Shown: positions 11,001-26,000 of the stretch, one piece after another | Numbering within the stretch: the first letter of the stretch is position 1 | How the letters are laid out: the number at the start of each line of letters is the position of its first letter | DNA from: Albula goreensis | Taxonomy: Eukaryota > Chordata > Actinopteri > Albuliformes > Albulidae | Reading direction: 5' to 3' | DNA: 64,000 nucleotides | NCBI GenBank assembly: GCA_022829145.1 | Contig: CM040761.1 | Location: forward strand, 870,768-934,767 | Position numbers and translations under genes: made by a program | Notes under the pieces: model-generated | Database searches by the model: none | What the model saw: the letters and a program-made list of their open reading frames with translations, nothing else | What the model was told of the DNA's origin: nothing

Positions 11001-14000
11001 CTTGTGATCTGGGCAGGTTTAGATGGATGAAGCGGGTAGGCATAGCAGGTAATCGGCAGCCAGGACAGGACAGGACAGGCAGGCAGGGTAGCAAGTGGGC
11101 AAACAAGGTAGCAGGCAAGCAACAAAATAATCCAAAAAGGGGGTTGATGATTGTATACATATAAGAAAATAATAAAAATGAATAATATAATTAACTAAAT
11201 AAATCTAAATCTATGTTTCCAGTTTTTACTTCATAAATTCCAAAACTTTAAATCAAAGTACAAAGACGATGACAATGTTGGCGACGGCGGAAAAGAATTT
11301 TAGGCTTTAGTGCCTTCCACGTTCAGTTCCTTTGACTAACTAAACTGAAAAGCCATTTTACTTCAAATACAAAATAAGAGTCTAATTTCAGAAGACATCA
11401 GTAACAAACCTCTTGTTCAATATATATGTAGAACAAGAGGTTTGTTTGTTACTGATATATTCTTTACTTCATTCTTTACAACTCTTACTGACCATCACCC
11501 ATTGTAGGAGCCTAATTTAAGCTAATTTAAAATTAACTTATCAATTTTTAATTAACTTAGATTAGGCTCCTACAATGGGTGAAGGTCAGTTTGGAAGTAT
11601 TTTTGAAGTATTTCTCAACTGTTTAAACATTAAGTGGCATTGTTGAACAACAAAATAAACTTGAAAATGTTGTTAATCTATTGATTTGATTGATGAGTTT
11701 ATCAGCTTTATTCAGTTAAATGGTCTTTTTTGTGGGAGTGGCATAAAGCCTGCAGGTGTAAATGGTCTTTGCTTGTTGAGGGGGTTGCGTAAAGCCTGCT
11801 GGTTTTTTGGCTTGTAGAGGCTCAGATAAAGTATATTATAGTTCTGGAGGACAGTGGTCAAAGAACAGAAGAGATGTGAATGACCAGTTGCAGACCTGCA
11901 GGGTAACACAGCTGGAGTAAGAAGTTTGTGAGGGAGTTATGAGGGGTTATGAGTTTTATGAGTTTGATCAGGCACCTTGCCAGACAGGGGTGGTTACGCT
12001 GCACTGTTTTTAAACAGAGAATGGGTGACCAGGCACAGAGAGTTGTGAGATCCTGTGTGCACTGAATATATCCATGAACTGAATTCCAGATTTGGTGTTG
12101 AGTGATATCAGTGTCTTGTTTTGTGTCTTTGTGGGCTCCCTCTGGTGGCTCGCGGAGCTTCTTTGGGTGCTGTTTGTAAGGCAGCTGAGAAGTGCTAAGC
12201 CTTTCCATTTAAACCTTTTTGGGATCTTATTGGCCTCTTAGAGTGATTATTTTAATAAGCAGCTTTGTAGATAGATGCTTTGGATGAAAAAAGGTCAAGC
12301 TGGTTTCAGACATTAAATTATATCTCTGTCATCTCAAACTGTGGAATAGAGACTGGGTGATGTATGGGGCTCAACTGGCTGTGCCTGTGTGTATGTCTGC
12401 CTTTGGGTGTCTGTGTTTGTACGTGCCTGTGTGTGTGTGCGCCTGTGTGTGTCTGTGTGAGTGTGTGTCCGCCTGTGTGTGAGTGTGTTTGTTTGTGTCC
12501 AACTGTTTGTGTGTGCGCACACCTGTGTGTGTCTGTGTGAGTGTGTGAGCCTGTGTGTGTGTTTGTGCACCTCTGTGTTTGTTCACCTGTGTGTCTGTGT
12601 GTGTTTGTTTGTGTGTGTGTGTGTGAGAGAGAGAGAGAGTGTGTGTGTCTGTGTGTGTCCATGTGTGTGTGAGCATGTGTGCTTGTGTGTGTCCACCTGT
12701 GTGTGAGTGTGTGTTTCAGTATGTGTGTCTGTGTGTGTGTGCATGTATGAGTGTGTTATCCTGTGTGGGTGTCCGCCTGTGTTTGTGAGTGTGTGCTTGG
12801 GTGTGTGCGTGCCTGTGTGTGTCTGTGTGTGTGCCTGTGTGTGCGTGTTTGTGTGTGTGTGAGAGAGTGTGTGTGTGTGTGTTTGTGTGTGTGCCCAGTG
12901 GTGCAAATGGAAGGGGGAAGGGAGGGGGCAATCCTGGGGCAAACATGAATTGTCCCCCCAATAAATTGTTGTGAAATTGTAAAGAAAAAAACATACATAT
13001 GTAAAGGGCTATACATATACATTTAACTAAAGTATGTATATACATCGATATTGATATGTATACATCATTCATACCTCCTTCTTGAAACTTTCTTTGTTTT
13101 AACCTTTTGTTGCGGCCCACCACTTATGATACCACCAGAACATACAGAAATTCCCCACAAGTCATTATACGAAAATAAACACACCAAGTTCATTAAGAAA
13201 ACGGAGAAACCAATGCAGCAGATTCAACACAATATACAAACAAAACAATCAAACGAAAATCAAAGCTGTTACCCTGGCAGGGAGGTTGAGGGGTTCCTCA
13301 CACCTACCCACGGTGCGACCTCTGGGTGGACAGCAGGAGCACCGATCTGTTCCTGCTGGGCAACTGCATGTTCTACGAACGACAGGTTCCACTCCCCACT
13401 GTGACAAAAATACTGCTACAACAGAATTAGACTAACGAAAACAAAAAGGAACATAAAGTTATTTAAACAGTAAAGGAAACTCTGGAGCTTTGAGAGTGCC
13501 AACCAGAGAGAGAACTTCCAGCCTTTTGCTGCAATCCTTTTAAATCACAAGCTCCTCCCACTGGATTACCTGTAGAACAGGTAAAGGAAAAAAGAAAACA
13601 CAGAGTGGAAGCACATAACGCTTTTTCTCCCACATGCATGTAAACATATTAATATTGTTGTCCAATATCAATATAAAGTTATTTTGTATGTCCATTTCAA
13701 TAAATATGAATTTCTGAAATTGTTTGATGTTAAAATGACTTTACCACAATGGTCATTGAAATGATTCATCTTCAGAATTTGTGTCTCATTTTGTCACGTG
13801 TTGTGGGCATGACATTTTCAGTTTCTCCTTTGCATCTGCCTGGCAGCACGTGGCACAGAGTAGCTCAGTGAAATGGCTCTTAACCCTGGTCCTACAGTTC
13901 CCCTGTGTATGCTTTCATTTCATCCAGTCTTTCTGTTAATTCAAATACTTGACAACTTGCTTTTAAGTTCCATGGTTTTGTGCAGAAACAGATTTTAACG

Positions 14001-17000
14001 TGGTGCAGGTTTGGCTTATGATTTGCTTTGCCTTAAAGCTCTTCATCTCCACAAATTTGAAATTGGTTCAGCAACCAGGTGTTTGCACTTTCAGCTGTAG
14101 CACTATCAGCTTAGAGTGAAGCCTCTTTAATAGGAATCATTTGCGACAGCATATGAAAGGCCAGCATTAGTGAGCCGACAGCTGGCATGACTGATTTAAA
14201 GGCCCTCAGTAAATAAAGAACACTCATTCTTTGTAACACTAATACACCTTAGCCAGTGTTCCATCCAGAAGGTAAATCATTACTCACTGGAAATAAAAAA
14301 GCGTCTTAAAACCACTAAACATCCCGACTAAAGGCACCGCTATTAAGTTTGAAATTAAAGCAAGCAAACTTTAACTCTAACCCTAAAATGCAATATAAAT
14401 GAAATGACTTGAAGTTTCATATAGTCAGTTCTTGAGAGTTTACAAATTTGCTGCTTGTGGCTGTCTTAACTGCAATATTTTAAAGACATGTTGAAGCAGT
14501 GCTTTGGTTGATGGTTCCTATTCATCCATAGACTTCATTTTAAAAGGTCACTATGGAAACTTGATTGACTGAACTGCAGAGACCTGCCATTGTGGAGTTA
14601 AAGAGATTTGCTTGAGGTAATGCAGAGAGTGGAAAACCCTTCAGGACCTTTAGGATGACCTGTCGCTTTCAGGATAAATTCTGCACTAGTAACAGGAAGC
14701 TGTCTGTGTGTGGAACAGTTAGCCAGGTCATGCATTAGAGGCAGAGACTCTGGGGTGGTCTGGTTCATGTGTTGAACAGTTAGCCAGGTCATGCGTTACT
14801 GGGGTGGTCTGGTCCAGACTGGCCACAGCTCTGGATGCAAATGCAAAAGTCAAAAAGTATTGCTACTGGGGTTCCAGTTCATACAGGCACAGGTTTATTC
14901 AAAACAAAACGTGTTTAAACATGTCTGAGATCAGTGGGTGGCTGCAGAGAAGTTCTCTTATTAATCCACATATTGTCTTAAAAAAAGGATAATTTTTGCG
15001 CCATGGAAAAAAAAACAACTTTGAGGTCAGGGCTAACATCAAATTTTAACAAAACACAAGTGGAAATCTTCCCAAATGATTGAAACTTTTCACAAGTTTG
15101 GTGAGAAAAATGCCAGGAAAGATGTGCCAAGGAATTTTTTTTTCCATCACAACAGTGCACCTGCTCATGCTTCGAGGGTAGCAAGGGCTGTCCTAAGAGA
15201 ATTTCATTGGGAAACCATACCCTATCCACCCTACAGCCCTGATCTTGCCCCTTCAGACTTTTTTTTTTGTTCCCAAAACTCAAAGAACATTTAAAAGGAA
15301 CACGATTTGAGTCCACTGATGATGCCAAAACTGCTGTTTTTGACATGGTGTAAATTGCAGATTTCAGAATTCTTCAGGGGAGATGAAGGATGAAGGTTAT
15401 ATCAAGAAACAATAGCTTTGCATTTTGATGTTTTTGTTTAATAAATGGTTCTATGATGGAATATTTTTTGACTTACCTCCTGCATACAGATCATTGTTAT
15501 TTCATGCAATGCAATGCTCTCCATGGCAACCAGTAAGTTACAACATCACTAGGGGTTAACCACAGACAGGTGTTCTGTCCCCATACAAGAGCATTGCTGT
15601 GTCCTCCTCATAGTTGGAAATGGACAGGGCTCACCAATGATTACAGGGGCTGTGAAGTATCCACTAAAGAGTTCTGACATTAGATCCAGGTGTGGTTTGA
15701 TTACTCTGCTATGGTTTGAAATACAGATTTCTTTCAGGCAGTGTTAAACAGACCTTAAACAACATCTGTGAAGTAAAACAGCTATGATTAGAAAGATTAG
15801 CCTGGTCCCTTCCCCCATATAAACCTGCAGCATCGCATAATACCATTTCGGCTCACTCTCCCACCGCCGCCTCTCTCGTGCTCAGACTCCGTGAACTGAA
15901 ATCACAGGTCAGGCTTACATAGAGGCCGTCATTGCAGAGGTGGCGGTGGTGTGGTTTGTGCACCCCCCTCATTGAGACGAAATGCCTGTCATGCTGGCAG
16001 GGAGCATCTCACTGAGGGAGTAAATACAGGGATTTCACACTGGATTCGGACTCTCTTGGCCTTTCAGGCCCGCAGGGTTTTTTCGGATATATGTGTGTTC
16101 AGTTATTTTCGGCCTTTTATTCTCCATTTCCTTGAATGTGACAGCAAATAGGTTACTGCTCTAAGCATAAAGCAGAGTGCATTACATTCTCACAGTGCTG
16201 CTACATGAAGTGCATGCTACATAGTGTGCTACATGAAGCATAGTGTGCTACATTCTCACAGCACCGCTACATATGGGTTCACATCCCTGCTTCCCTCAGT
16301 CAGGAACAAAAGGTGTGGTGTGGAAGGCAACCAGATGATCATTCTGGGAAAGCCAAGCTAATAAACTCACTTTGATTTTAACCCACCTTGATCATTACAT
16401 TGCTTTGTTTGTATTAGGTGACCATCCAAGAACACCAAGCAAGCATTGCATTTTTCCTTACACTACATAAAGCATAGTGCACTGCATTCTTCCAGCACTG
16501 CTCTGAGAGACAGTAGAAGCAAAATGCATTCCAATACATGTAAGAAAAGGTATTAAAGCTGATTAGGGGTTGCATCATTTGATAAAAGAAAACAAACATG
16601 GCTTTTTGTGTGAGTGTGTGACTGAGGCTTGGGATGTCAGTATGGGGTTAACCTTGTTGGAAAAGTTCTCACCTGCTACTGTTACCTTCTGGCGCCTGTG
16701 TGTTCCACGGGTGCTTTGGACCTGAGCCAGGCTGTTCGGTCGGAACTGGAGAACTTGATCCAAATGTTGAGAAGTCCCACTGTCTTCCTCCCTGAGTTCC
16801 CAGGAGAGAGAAAGGGAACCATGTCAGCCCCCAGGCTTCAGTCCTTATCCTGTTTCCATCCCATTATGTGTTTCCCAGGCCCCCTCAGCATCAATAGATC
16901 CAGGCTGTTAGTTCATCTTGCAATTTTGCGCTCTTTTAGATAAATGTCTGTTGTGCTGACAGGTGGAACCAAACATTGTGAAAGGAACTCAGTTTGACAT

Positions 17001-20000
17001 CTTTAATAGCTTTAGTCACTGACAAGCTAACTACTGTCCTCAGACAGAAGGAGAATGTAAATCTGATTGGAAGAGCTGAAGAAAAGGTGTTTAAGTTTCA
17101 GCTCACAGTTAAGGCTACAGTACACTGGCCCCTAGCTACAGGAAATGAGAGTGGTACAGCACACTGGCCCCTAGCTACAGGAAATGAGGGTGCTACAGCA
17201 CACTGGCCCCTAGCTACAGGACAGGAGGGTGAAACTGCACACTGCCCCGTAACTACAGGACATGTGGGTGCTACAGCACACTGGCCCCTAGCTAGAGGAC
17301 ATGAGGATAGCTAAGTATTACCCAAATCAACTATTTGCAAGAAACACTATTCAGTTAATGTCGGCTGTAATGGCCCATATATGCTATATGTTGCCTGTAT
17401 ATATTTTTTAAGAAATAGTAAAAGTTAGACATTATCCAGATGAATAGAAACTCACATAATGTGTTAGTATTCATAATACATAAAGAGTGAAAGGAAAGTA
17501 CATTTTGACTGTCTTTTAACAAAGAATGTCTTTGTTAAACAGAATTATAGCAGCAATAGATAGCCAATAGCCTCTTCTTTTATAGAAATAGGATAGCAAG
17601 TCATGGTAGTTTTATAGCTTCCATATGCATATGACCCTTTTGAAATGCCATCATAGGAATAACCTAAGTAAAAAGGTTGACTGGAATGAAATAAAACACT
17701 TAAAACACAAGAGCTGTATCTGACTGTTATCTTATTAGCATCATCCTACTTTGGCTTGTGGTGGTGGAGTGTTGATTATTTTAGGCAGCCCAGACTAATA
17801 AAAGAACCTACCTTTTCAGTACAATAACTGCAACAGTGAAATCATGAATGTGCAGTCTACAAGTTTAAAAGTCACATATTGCAATAGTCTGGAGCTTAGC
17901 GTAGTCCAAGTCTTTCCCTTTTTTAGATATCACTCATCTATTCTATTTCATCCCATAGTTACACAAAGATTGATGTTTACCCAGTTTCCATAGTGTTGCA
18001 AAGTGAAACGTGTAAGGTCAAGGATGCGCATTGGAGTTAGGGAGTGGTTAAAAAGTCCACTTGCCTTAGGAATTAGGCATTGGCCCAAATCTGCCAGAGC
18101 TGCTGTGAGCCGTGAGCTCCTACTCACAAACCCTGTGCTCCTCTTATTCTCATGGTGTTTCCTGTCCTTGAGGGCAAGTGTTGTTTTGGATTGTCCTGTA
18201 GTTAGCAAGAGCTTTAGTTTAGAAATGTAGGCCTTAAAAAAGTGAGTCTATTTGGGTGGGGTCGACCAGAATCTCCATTATAATGTGTAAGGTTACTATA
18301 ACAGGGACAGTGAACCATCTCATAATGCCAACCCTGATGTCACAAACTGAGAAGAACCTTATAGGTTAAAGACATACATTAGAGTATGTCTTTAACCAAT
18401 AGCTTCTCCAGGACAGGCTGCCAGGATGAGGACTGAGCAACACTGATGATTAGCTGATTCATTGATGAATTGAGTAAGCAATAAGAAATTTGTCTTAAAG
18501 GGGTTCTGAGGGTTGATTTTTCTCACATGCATACAAGACATTTGTTCAGTATAAAGTAAATTGTTGTCAGTAATCGGTTTATTTTAAGTGGTTAGCAGTG
18601 TTTTGAACCAACCGCTTTGGCGGTTGTTTACCTTATGCCTGATGTATGGGGACATGATATACAGGAAAGTGGAGTCAAAATTAATGAGACTGCTGTGCTC
18701 CAGTCAGATCACACACTCTCGCATTTTGGAGGCGTATGACCATGCAGCAGATGCAGGGCAGTACAGTAGAAGCCCAAGAGCAAGTCCACAGGCTCAGGGC
18801 AGGGCAGTATAACAGAAGCCCACAGGCTCAGGCTGCATTACTGCGGCAATGGAATTGTCTAAAATATTGGCTTTAGGTTTTTAAATAATATAGTTCCCCA
18901 ACTTTCCCCCCTTACTCGACCACAGTTGATCTGCTGCAATAAATGCTCTTTTAGGAGGAGAGAGCTGTAGGCCCAAATTTAAGAAACAACAAATCTCGCC
19001 TCTCTCCGCACTGCAGACACAGCAATTATTACCAACTGCCAGTCAGCGTATCCCAAGTATATTCTCAGTTTGTGAATCTGCAGGCACCTGGCTGACCAGG
19101 AGAGGCTGCTAGAGAGCAATGAGACTAACTAACTTAACCATCTTAACCCCATAATACCCTGGCAAGGCTGAGACAGCTGTTGCTTTGCCAGTATGGACCT
19201 CTGGCTATTGTCAGTAACAGTGTAGCTGGGACTCCAGCACCCAGTCCCAGGGTGCACCGAATCCCCTCACACCTGCTTCTCCAGTTAGTGTCTTAATGTG
19301 TGAACCACCTGTAGGCCAGCTATATGTATTTAGCTTCATGTGTATCTAAATTTAGCTTCAACTGTACATAGTGTGTACCAACTGACTTAAAGAAAAAGCT
19401 GATACAAGGGTTTGTATATGAAGGCCTTATTAAGACCTTTCTCTAGTCAGTAATAAATGGTTTCACTCATAGACAGGCTAGCATGCCTGAGTCCTGGACC
19501 TGTCATTGCCGGCTTTAGCCAGAGATCTGCATTGGTGAACACACTATTAGCCAAGCCTTTCCAGGGAGTAATAGCGGGTATGCGGGCACGTTTCTTTGGT
19601 CTCATCACTCTCTAGTGGCTGCTCCTAGTTAGACCAAGCCCCCATGGCGTATAAATCAAGTGTATGCTGGCCCTGTGATCCTCTGACGACATGGGCAGTA
19701 TGTAATTGAACTGACCCATCCCTGCTCTAGGAGGAACCCCAAATACCGTACCTCCTTCTGTTCAATTGCACATGTGCTGGGGTTCGTAGTGAGACCTCCT
19801 CTCTACACTCTTCTCATCTAGGATGGCCCACACGTGTTGTATATTCCTCTGCCAATTGTTACTATTGGTGACAGCATCATCCAGATAAGCAGCAACATAT
19901 GCAACTTGTTGTCTCAAAAGTTTATCCATCACCTTCTTGAAACTACAAAAACCCCATGCAACAAACTGGTGTACATTGAACGAAGTACAGAAAGCCAGTT

Positions 20001-23000
20001 TTTCCTAGGATACTGGTGAGAAGAAAATCTGTCAGTAGCCCTTGGTGAAGTTCAGTGTTTAATAAAATAACCCAACCGATCCAGCAAATTGTCCACCCAA
20101 GGTGTAGGATATGTGTGTATGGCCAGAGAGGCACCCAAACCCAGCAGCCTGGTGTGAATTTAGCCCATGAAAGGAAGCGATTCCCAAACTCCAGGCTCTT
20201 GCTTTGCTGGCCACTATCTAGAGGGTCAAGGTCTCGGACTACTGCAGCATTTTTGAGCTCTCTTCAGAGGTGTTGCTCTGCACTGGCTGTGTGCAGCAGT
20301 GATGAGGGCATTTCAACACACAGTTATCAAATTTTACCATCTGTATGTGGTCAGTTCTGCCCTGGTCTGCATGGTGCTCAGTGTGACTTGACCCACTTCA
20401 CCTCAGGGAAAGATCCTGCTGTGTCTCTCCCCTACTCTGCTGTAGAGAAAGCTAAAAGTGGATGCGGCTAAACTCATGTAACATTGAGGAGCTGGCTGAA
20501 AGACAACATGACAGTTCCCTATGGAGCCTCAGTTCTTTGAAGGAGGAATCTAGAAGTACCATGCACAGACCTGCTCTCTGCCCAAGTGCAGTCATTCAGG
20601 ATGAGGATGTAAGATGCTGAGAGCATGAAAGGAGCATTAGATAATGGAATGAGGGTCTCCCTACCTCTTCATGCTTCAGTCTGCCTGTACTTATGTTATG
20701 TCCTGATCCACATGGCACTGTGACATTCTGAAAGCTGAATATGGGCAAAAATGAATGGATGTTAAACTTAGATCCTAGTTATATTTGATGTAGTTACCGG
20801 TAGTAATATAATCAAATGTTTATTGCTACAAAAGAAGATAAATAAGAGAAATAAGGATACTGTACAGTAAGTATACAATTCCAATCAATGATTGCCATCT
20901 TAAATTTTGTGTTTTCTTTCACTACACTTTAGGCACAGGAACAAGCAAAAGTTCTGTTTGAGCTCTTTTTGAGTGATGTCATTGTGTAGGTTACCATGGT
21001 ATGAATCTTCTCTTTGGACAAGATCACACATCACTATTTAGGCAATAAAAATAATAATTTTATGATTTTGCTTTTTTTATAGCCTGCTTGAAGTTGACAG
21101 TGATATCCATTTTAAGAGTCATATACTTTCTCAATGAACGTGAAAGAGAACTGGCAACTGTTATTAAAAACCTTGGAGTATCAATTGCATTGTGTAGTGT
21201 TTGTGTGCTGTGAGACTGGATCTTTGAGAATCTCTGAAGTGTGTAGTATTTTCCAGCTTTAGTGAAAAGGGTTAGTAAGTAAATAGGAATGTGCCATGTG
21301 CTGCAGTGGGGGGTTGCTGCTGAAATTTGCCAGATGCTGTGGCTAATTAGGCCCCATATTCCCCTGGTGGGGGGTGTGTGAGAACACATAAATGCAGAGC
21401 TGCCTGATCTGTTGAGGACGGGTCCTGTGAACCCCTTGTGTTTATACTCCAAACACGCTTTATTGTTTGTTTTGTAATCCATAACATTACAGCAGAAAGA
21501 GAGGTGTCATTCTGTGGGGGGCAGGCCTTGTTTGTTTTAGCAGGGATGTATACTTTGTATGAGATTTTTTTAAACAATAGTGTAAAAAAGGTGGTTGAAC
21601 TCTGAACTCTGAAGATGGAGAATAGTGCATCTTATTGAAATGTCAAATAAAACAAAAGTAAACAAAAATTCAGACTAAATGGTTCAAATGCGACTGCCAG
21701 CATCACCCCTGCTAATGTGATCCTGCTCATGGTAATTTAAAAAAGTTTTTAAAATATGAGTTTTATGTGAGGATTTTATGGTATTTCTACATCCAGTTAT
21801 ATAATTGACCCTCCTGCACATCTTCCCCATGGACTCAGCAGGAGGCATGAAGTCAGACCTGAAGTTAACATGTGTATCCGTCTGCATTGCATAAACATGC
21901 AGGCAGGACTCGCAGACATGACACCCGCATATACACAGCATATGGAATTCTGCATGCATGGGTGCACAGCACTCACTGAGGGAGCTAAAAGGAGTATTTT
22001 TACAGTACTGAGGGGCAGAAATAATATTAGTTAAAATGGAAAACACACTTTGTTGTCACACATCGATCTCCAAGGTGGGCTCAGCCTTAGCAGCAGCATC
22101 TGGGTTCTCTTCAGGAGTACAGCTCCACCCACTGTGTTCAGCCACACCCACCATCTTCAACTCCACCCACTGTGTTCAGCCACACCCATCACGGTCAGAT
22201 CCAACCACTGTATTCATCCACACCCATCTAGGTCAGCTCCACCCACTGTGTTCATCCCCTCCCACCAAATTCAGCCCCACCCACTGTGGTTAGCCATACC
22301 CACCACAACTATCCCCACTCATTGTGTTCAGTCCCTCCCACCGAATTCAGCCCCACCCACTGTGGTTAGCCATACCCACCACAACTATCCCCACTCATTG
22401 TGTTCAGTCCCTCCCACCGAATTCAGCCCCACCCACTGTATTCAGTCACACCCACCACAGCTATCTCCACCCACTGTGTTCACCCCCTCCCACCACCTTC
22501 AACCTCACCCAACCACCCCAACGTTCCCCCAACTGCATCTCAGATTTACATGCGCACATCAGGTGCTAGGAATAGATCATGGCAACAAAATACCTGTCAG
22601 CACAAAATACTATGTAGACAGTAACAGAATATAGCTGTGTAGACGTTAACGGAGTATTGCTAAATAAGACAGAAAATGGACTTGTCTTATCTTAATGAAA
22701 TTGTGCAGAATGAGGATCACATTCAGAGCAATGTGAATGAAATAAAATTACGTTTTTTGTAAGTTTCAGTGCTATAGCTGTTTTTAATGCTACACCTGAG
22801 TATTATAGTTAAAAATATAGTCATGAGCAGGGATTACAGGATCCAAGCAGTCCAAATGATATTTGAATAGGTGATGGGTACAATGTGTTTTCAGGTTTTA
22901 TGTTTTCCTTAAATGATTTAGTTGGACCTTTGACCAAAACATGGTGTGCAAAATTTGATCATCATCAAACAATAGGTTAACAAGTAATGGCCTTTTTTTG

Positions 23001-26000
23001 CTGTAGCACCAGGTATCGACAGATTTCAGTAAACTTTATAAGCTTTCACCTTGTGTCCTATAGATGTCAACTCTCAAGCTTTGTGAAGATTAGACATTGC
23101 ATTCAGGAGTTAGACCTCATCATTTAAATAGAGGCCACACCCAAAAATGTCATTGGCTTACTGCATCTAATTTTTTTAATGTATCAGCTTCCTTTACAAA
23201 GCTTTTAAAGATGTTGGTCTGATGATGCTGTGTACCAAATTTTATGCATATTGTAACAACAGTCTAGGAGGAGATAGATTTTAAACATTTTTTAAAAATT
23301 TCTAGATAGTGGAAATCCAATATGGTGTATCCTTTTGGCCAATGAACTTTTTTGATCATCTGTAGCCAGGAAATCAAGGGAAAATTAATGCTGACAGTCG
23401 GTCAAACAGATCAAAACTTATGAGCAAAAACGCACAGCACCACTATCTGACCAATCACAATAATGTTCAGACAGAGTATTCTTTGACACACCCTAAATAA
23501 TCCTACAAAGTTGAATGATGATTTTTAATAGCTAAGTCAGTGTAAGGGCTGTTAACTTTTAATTGACTGATGGTGGCCAACTTGTTTGAGCAATCAACTT
23601 TACCTTATAGATTTCCATAGAACCATTGACCAAAATGCAGCATACAACAAAATTTTAACTTCCCAATGGGAACTGGGTTAGGAGTTATGACCATTTGTTT
23701 GCTATATGTATGTTTCCTCCTTATGTACTATAGATATAAATTCTTAATTTTCATGACGTTTGGACTTTGCATTCAGACGTTAGACCTCATTATATTAACA
23801 GTGATAACAAACATTTTGTTAGTGTACTGCGGCCACATGTTTTAACACAGCAACTTTCTTTATCAATCTTTCAAAATTGCTGGTCTGAAGATGCTGTGTT
23901 TCATGCAAAGTGGACCATTGGTCAAGGAAGAGATAGATCTTAAAGGTTTTACAAAAAATTCAAAATGACAGGAAATACAGTATGTCACATCTGTGCTCTG
24001 AAAAGGAACTAGGAAATCTGAGGAAAAAGATTTATGTCTGTACCTCAGAGTTATAGGCCAAAACGTACTGTAGCTCACTGTAGCACCACCATCTGGCCAA
24101 TCTGTGATTGTTTTTCTCACATGAGTAGAAAATAGGTATACAAACCATTCTGACAAGTTGCTGTGCAATGTACATTTTTTGCAAATGTTAGAGCCAGAGA
24201 ATCATGAAACTAAAGTGATTATTGGAGTCAGGTTTAATTTTTCCAAAGGCCTTATAAATGAACTCAGTAAGTGTTCAACTTTAGAAGGAGAAAGCATTGA
24301 TATACTGTCTCTCCAATCAGAAAATGTTGTGCAAATGTCTCTCACAGACCTCTTCTGTTCAGGGGAATACACTATGCTGTGCAGCAGCCCTGACCCCAGG
24401 CCAGTCTGGCTGAGCAGAGTTGCAGTGCGGTGGGGAGTGCTGCTCCGCCCTGACCCTGGGCCCTGAGTGCTGAATATTGTTATTATTAGCTTGCTGTGCC
24501 CCCCGGGCCTTCACACCAGAGGAAACGGCAGGACCCAGAGCGGCTGGAGAGCAGCTGTGTGGGGCCCATGCCGCCACCCCCCCTCCCCCAAGGGGACCGC
24601 TGCCTAAGACAGGGGCTCTCCAGCTCTCCACAACACAGATCCACACAGCACACACACACACCCCTTACACTGTGGAGAAATCATCCTTGGTGTATGAATG
24701 TAGATCTCACCATAAGATACCATTCTCCCTGCATTTTAGATCATTTTAGAGCTGTAAGGCATACTCAGACATGCTTGTTGCAAACTGATTATTGTCCTAT
24801 GCCATTTACTTGCAAAAATGGGTGTTTTAGTAATGCTAAGACTCTCACTGACACTGGCTGCTCCATCGATAACCAGCACCCTCTGGCTAAAGCCTACATA
24901 ACATAGGCTATTGCCACCCCTGAACATCAGCGATAACCAGCAACAACTGCAACTAGTAACCGCTAGTGCTAACTTCCAGTGCTCAAGTGAAGAAGGAGTT
25001 TTTAGGCTGGAGTCTGTAGTCTGCCTCTCACTGTGGAGATGGTGATGGAAGGTGAGACCTGTGGAAAGGTGCCTTGCACTGTGGAGATAGTGAGGGAAGG
25101 TGAGACCTGTGGAACGGTGCCTCTCACTGTGGAGGTGGTGAGGGGAGATGAGCCTGCCTCTCACTTGGGCTGTTGGCTGGAACCAAAGAGCCCACCCCAG
25201 GGAAAGGGCTGCTGGCTAAGATGTAGCCTTTGTTTTGGATTTGCCATAGAAACATCTGACTCTTTTGGAACTTGGAATCCTCTCCCTGTTCCTGTTTCAC
25301 ATGGATCTACTGAGGCCACCCCTCTGGAAGAGGCCTGAGAGGAGAGCAGACACTGGAACTCCCTCCCATGTATTTGTAAAAGGAAACTTGCTTTGATTTC
25401 GATTAAAATTTTAAATAGTTTCCCAAGTTATACCTCTGTTTTTGATGTCATGGTGAGATATAGGAACAGTCCTGCTAATGGGTCAGTATCAGGGACAGTG
25501 AGATACACCTGCATCTTTCCTTCCCCAGTGAATTGTAAGCACAGACACAGAGTGAGGGGTTTTCTGTGTGCTGGAGGGATGGGAGAGCACAGAGAGTCTC
25601 CACACCCAGGGACAAAGATGGGTCATCTGACTCCTACTCAACCAGTGAGGCACAGAGGGTCTGTGATCAGGAATCTCTGGGGTCAGGGTTTCTGGGGTCA
25701 CAGGGGCCTGGGTGGGGAGGGGGCGAGCAAAGGGAGTGCTCTGGGGTGAGGGGGCATTGGAGTGCAGGGGGGGCTGGGGGACTTTGGGGGTCGGGGTGAG
25801 GCAGAATTGCGGTTCGGGGTGTCTGGGTGATTGGGGGAGTTTTGGGGGGTAGGGATGAGTGGGGTGTGGGGGCGGATGGGTGGGGTCAATGTGTGCTCTA
25901 GGCCTGGCCGTGATTCTCCCCCCTCAGTCTTGCACATCACACACAGCATAGAGGCCAGCAGATAAACTGCAGGGTGGCCTGTTCCCCGTAGTGTTAGATC

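Noticed and set aside
12318-13123. Several His/Thr-rich frames of up to 135 codons
   Set aside because: Simple TG repeat and its flank.
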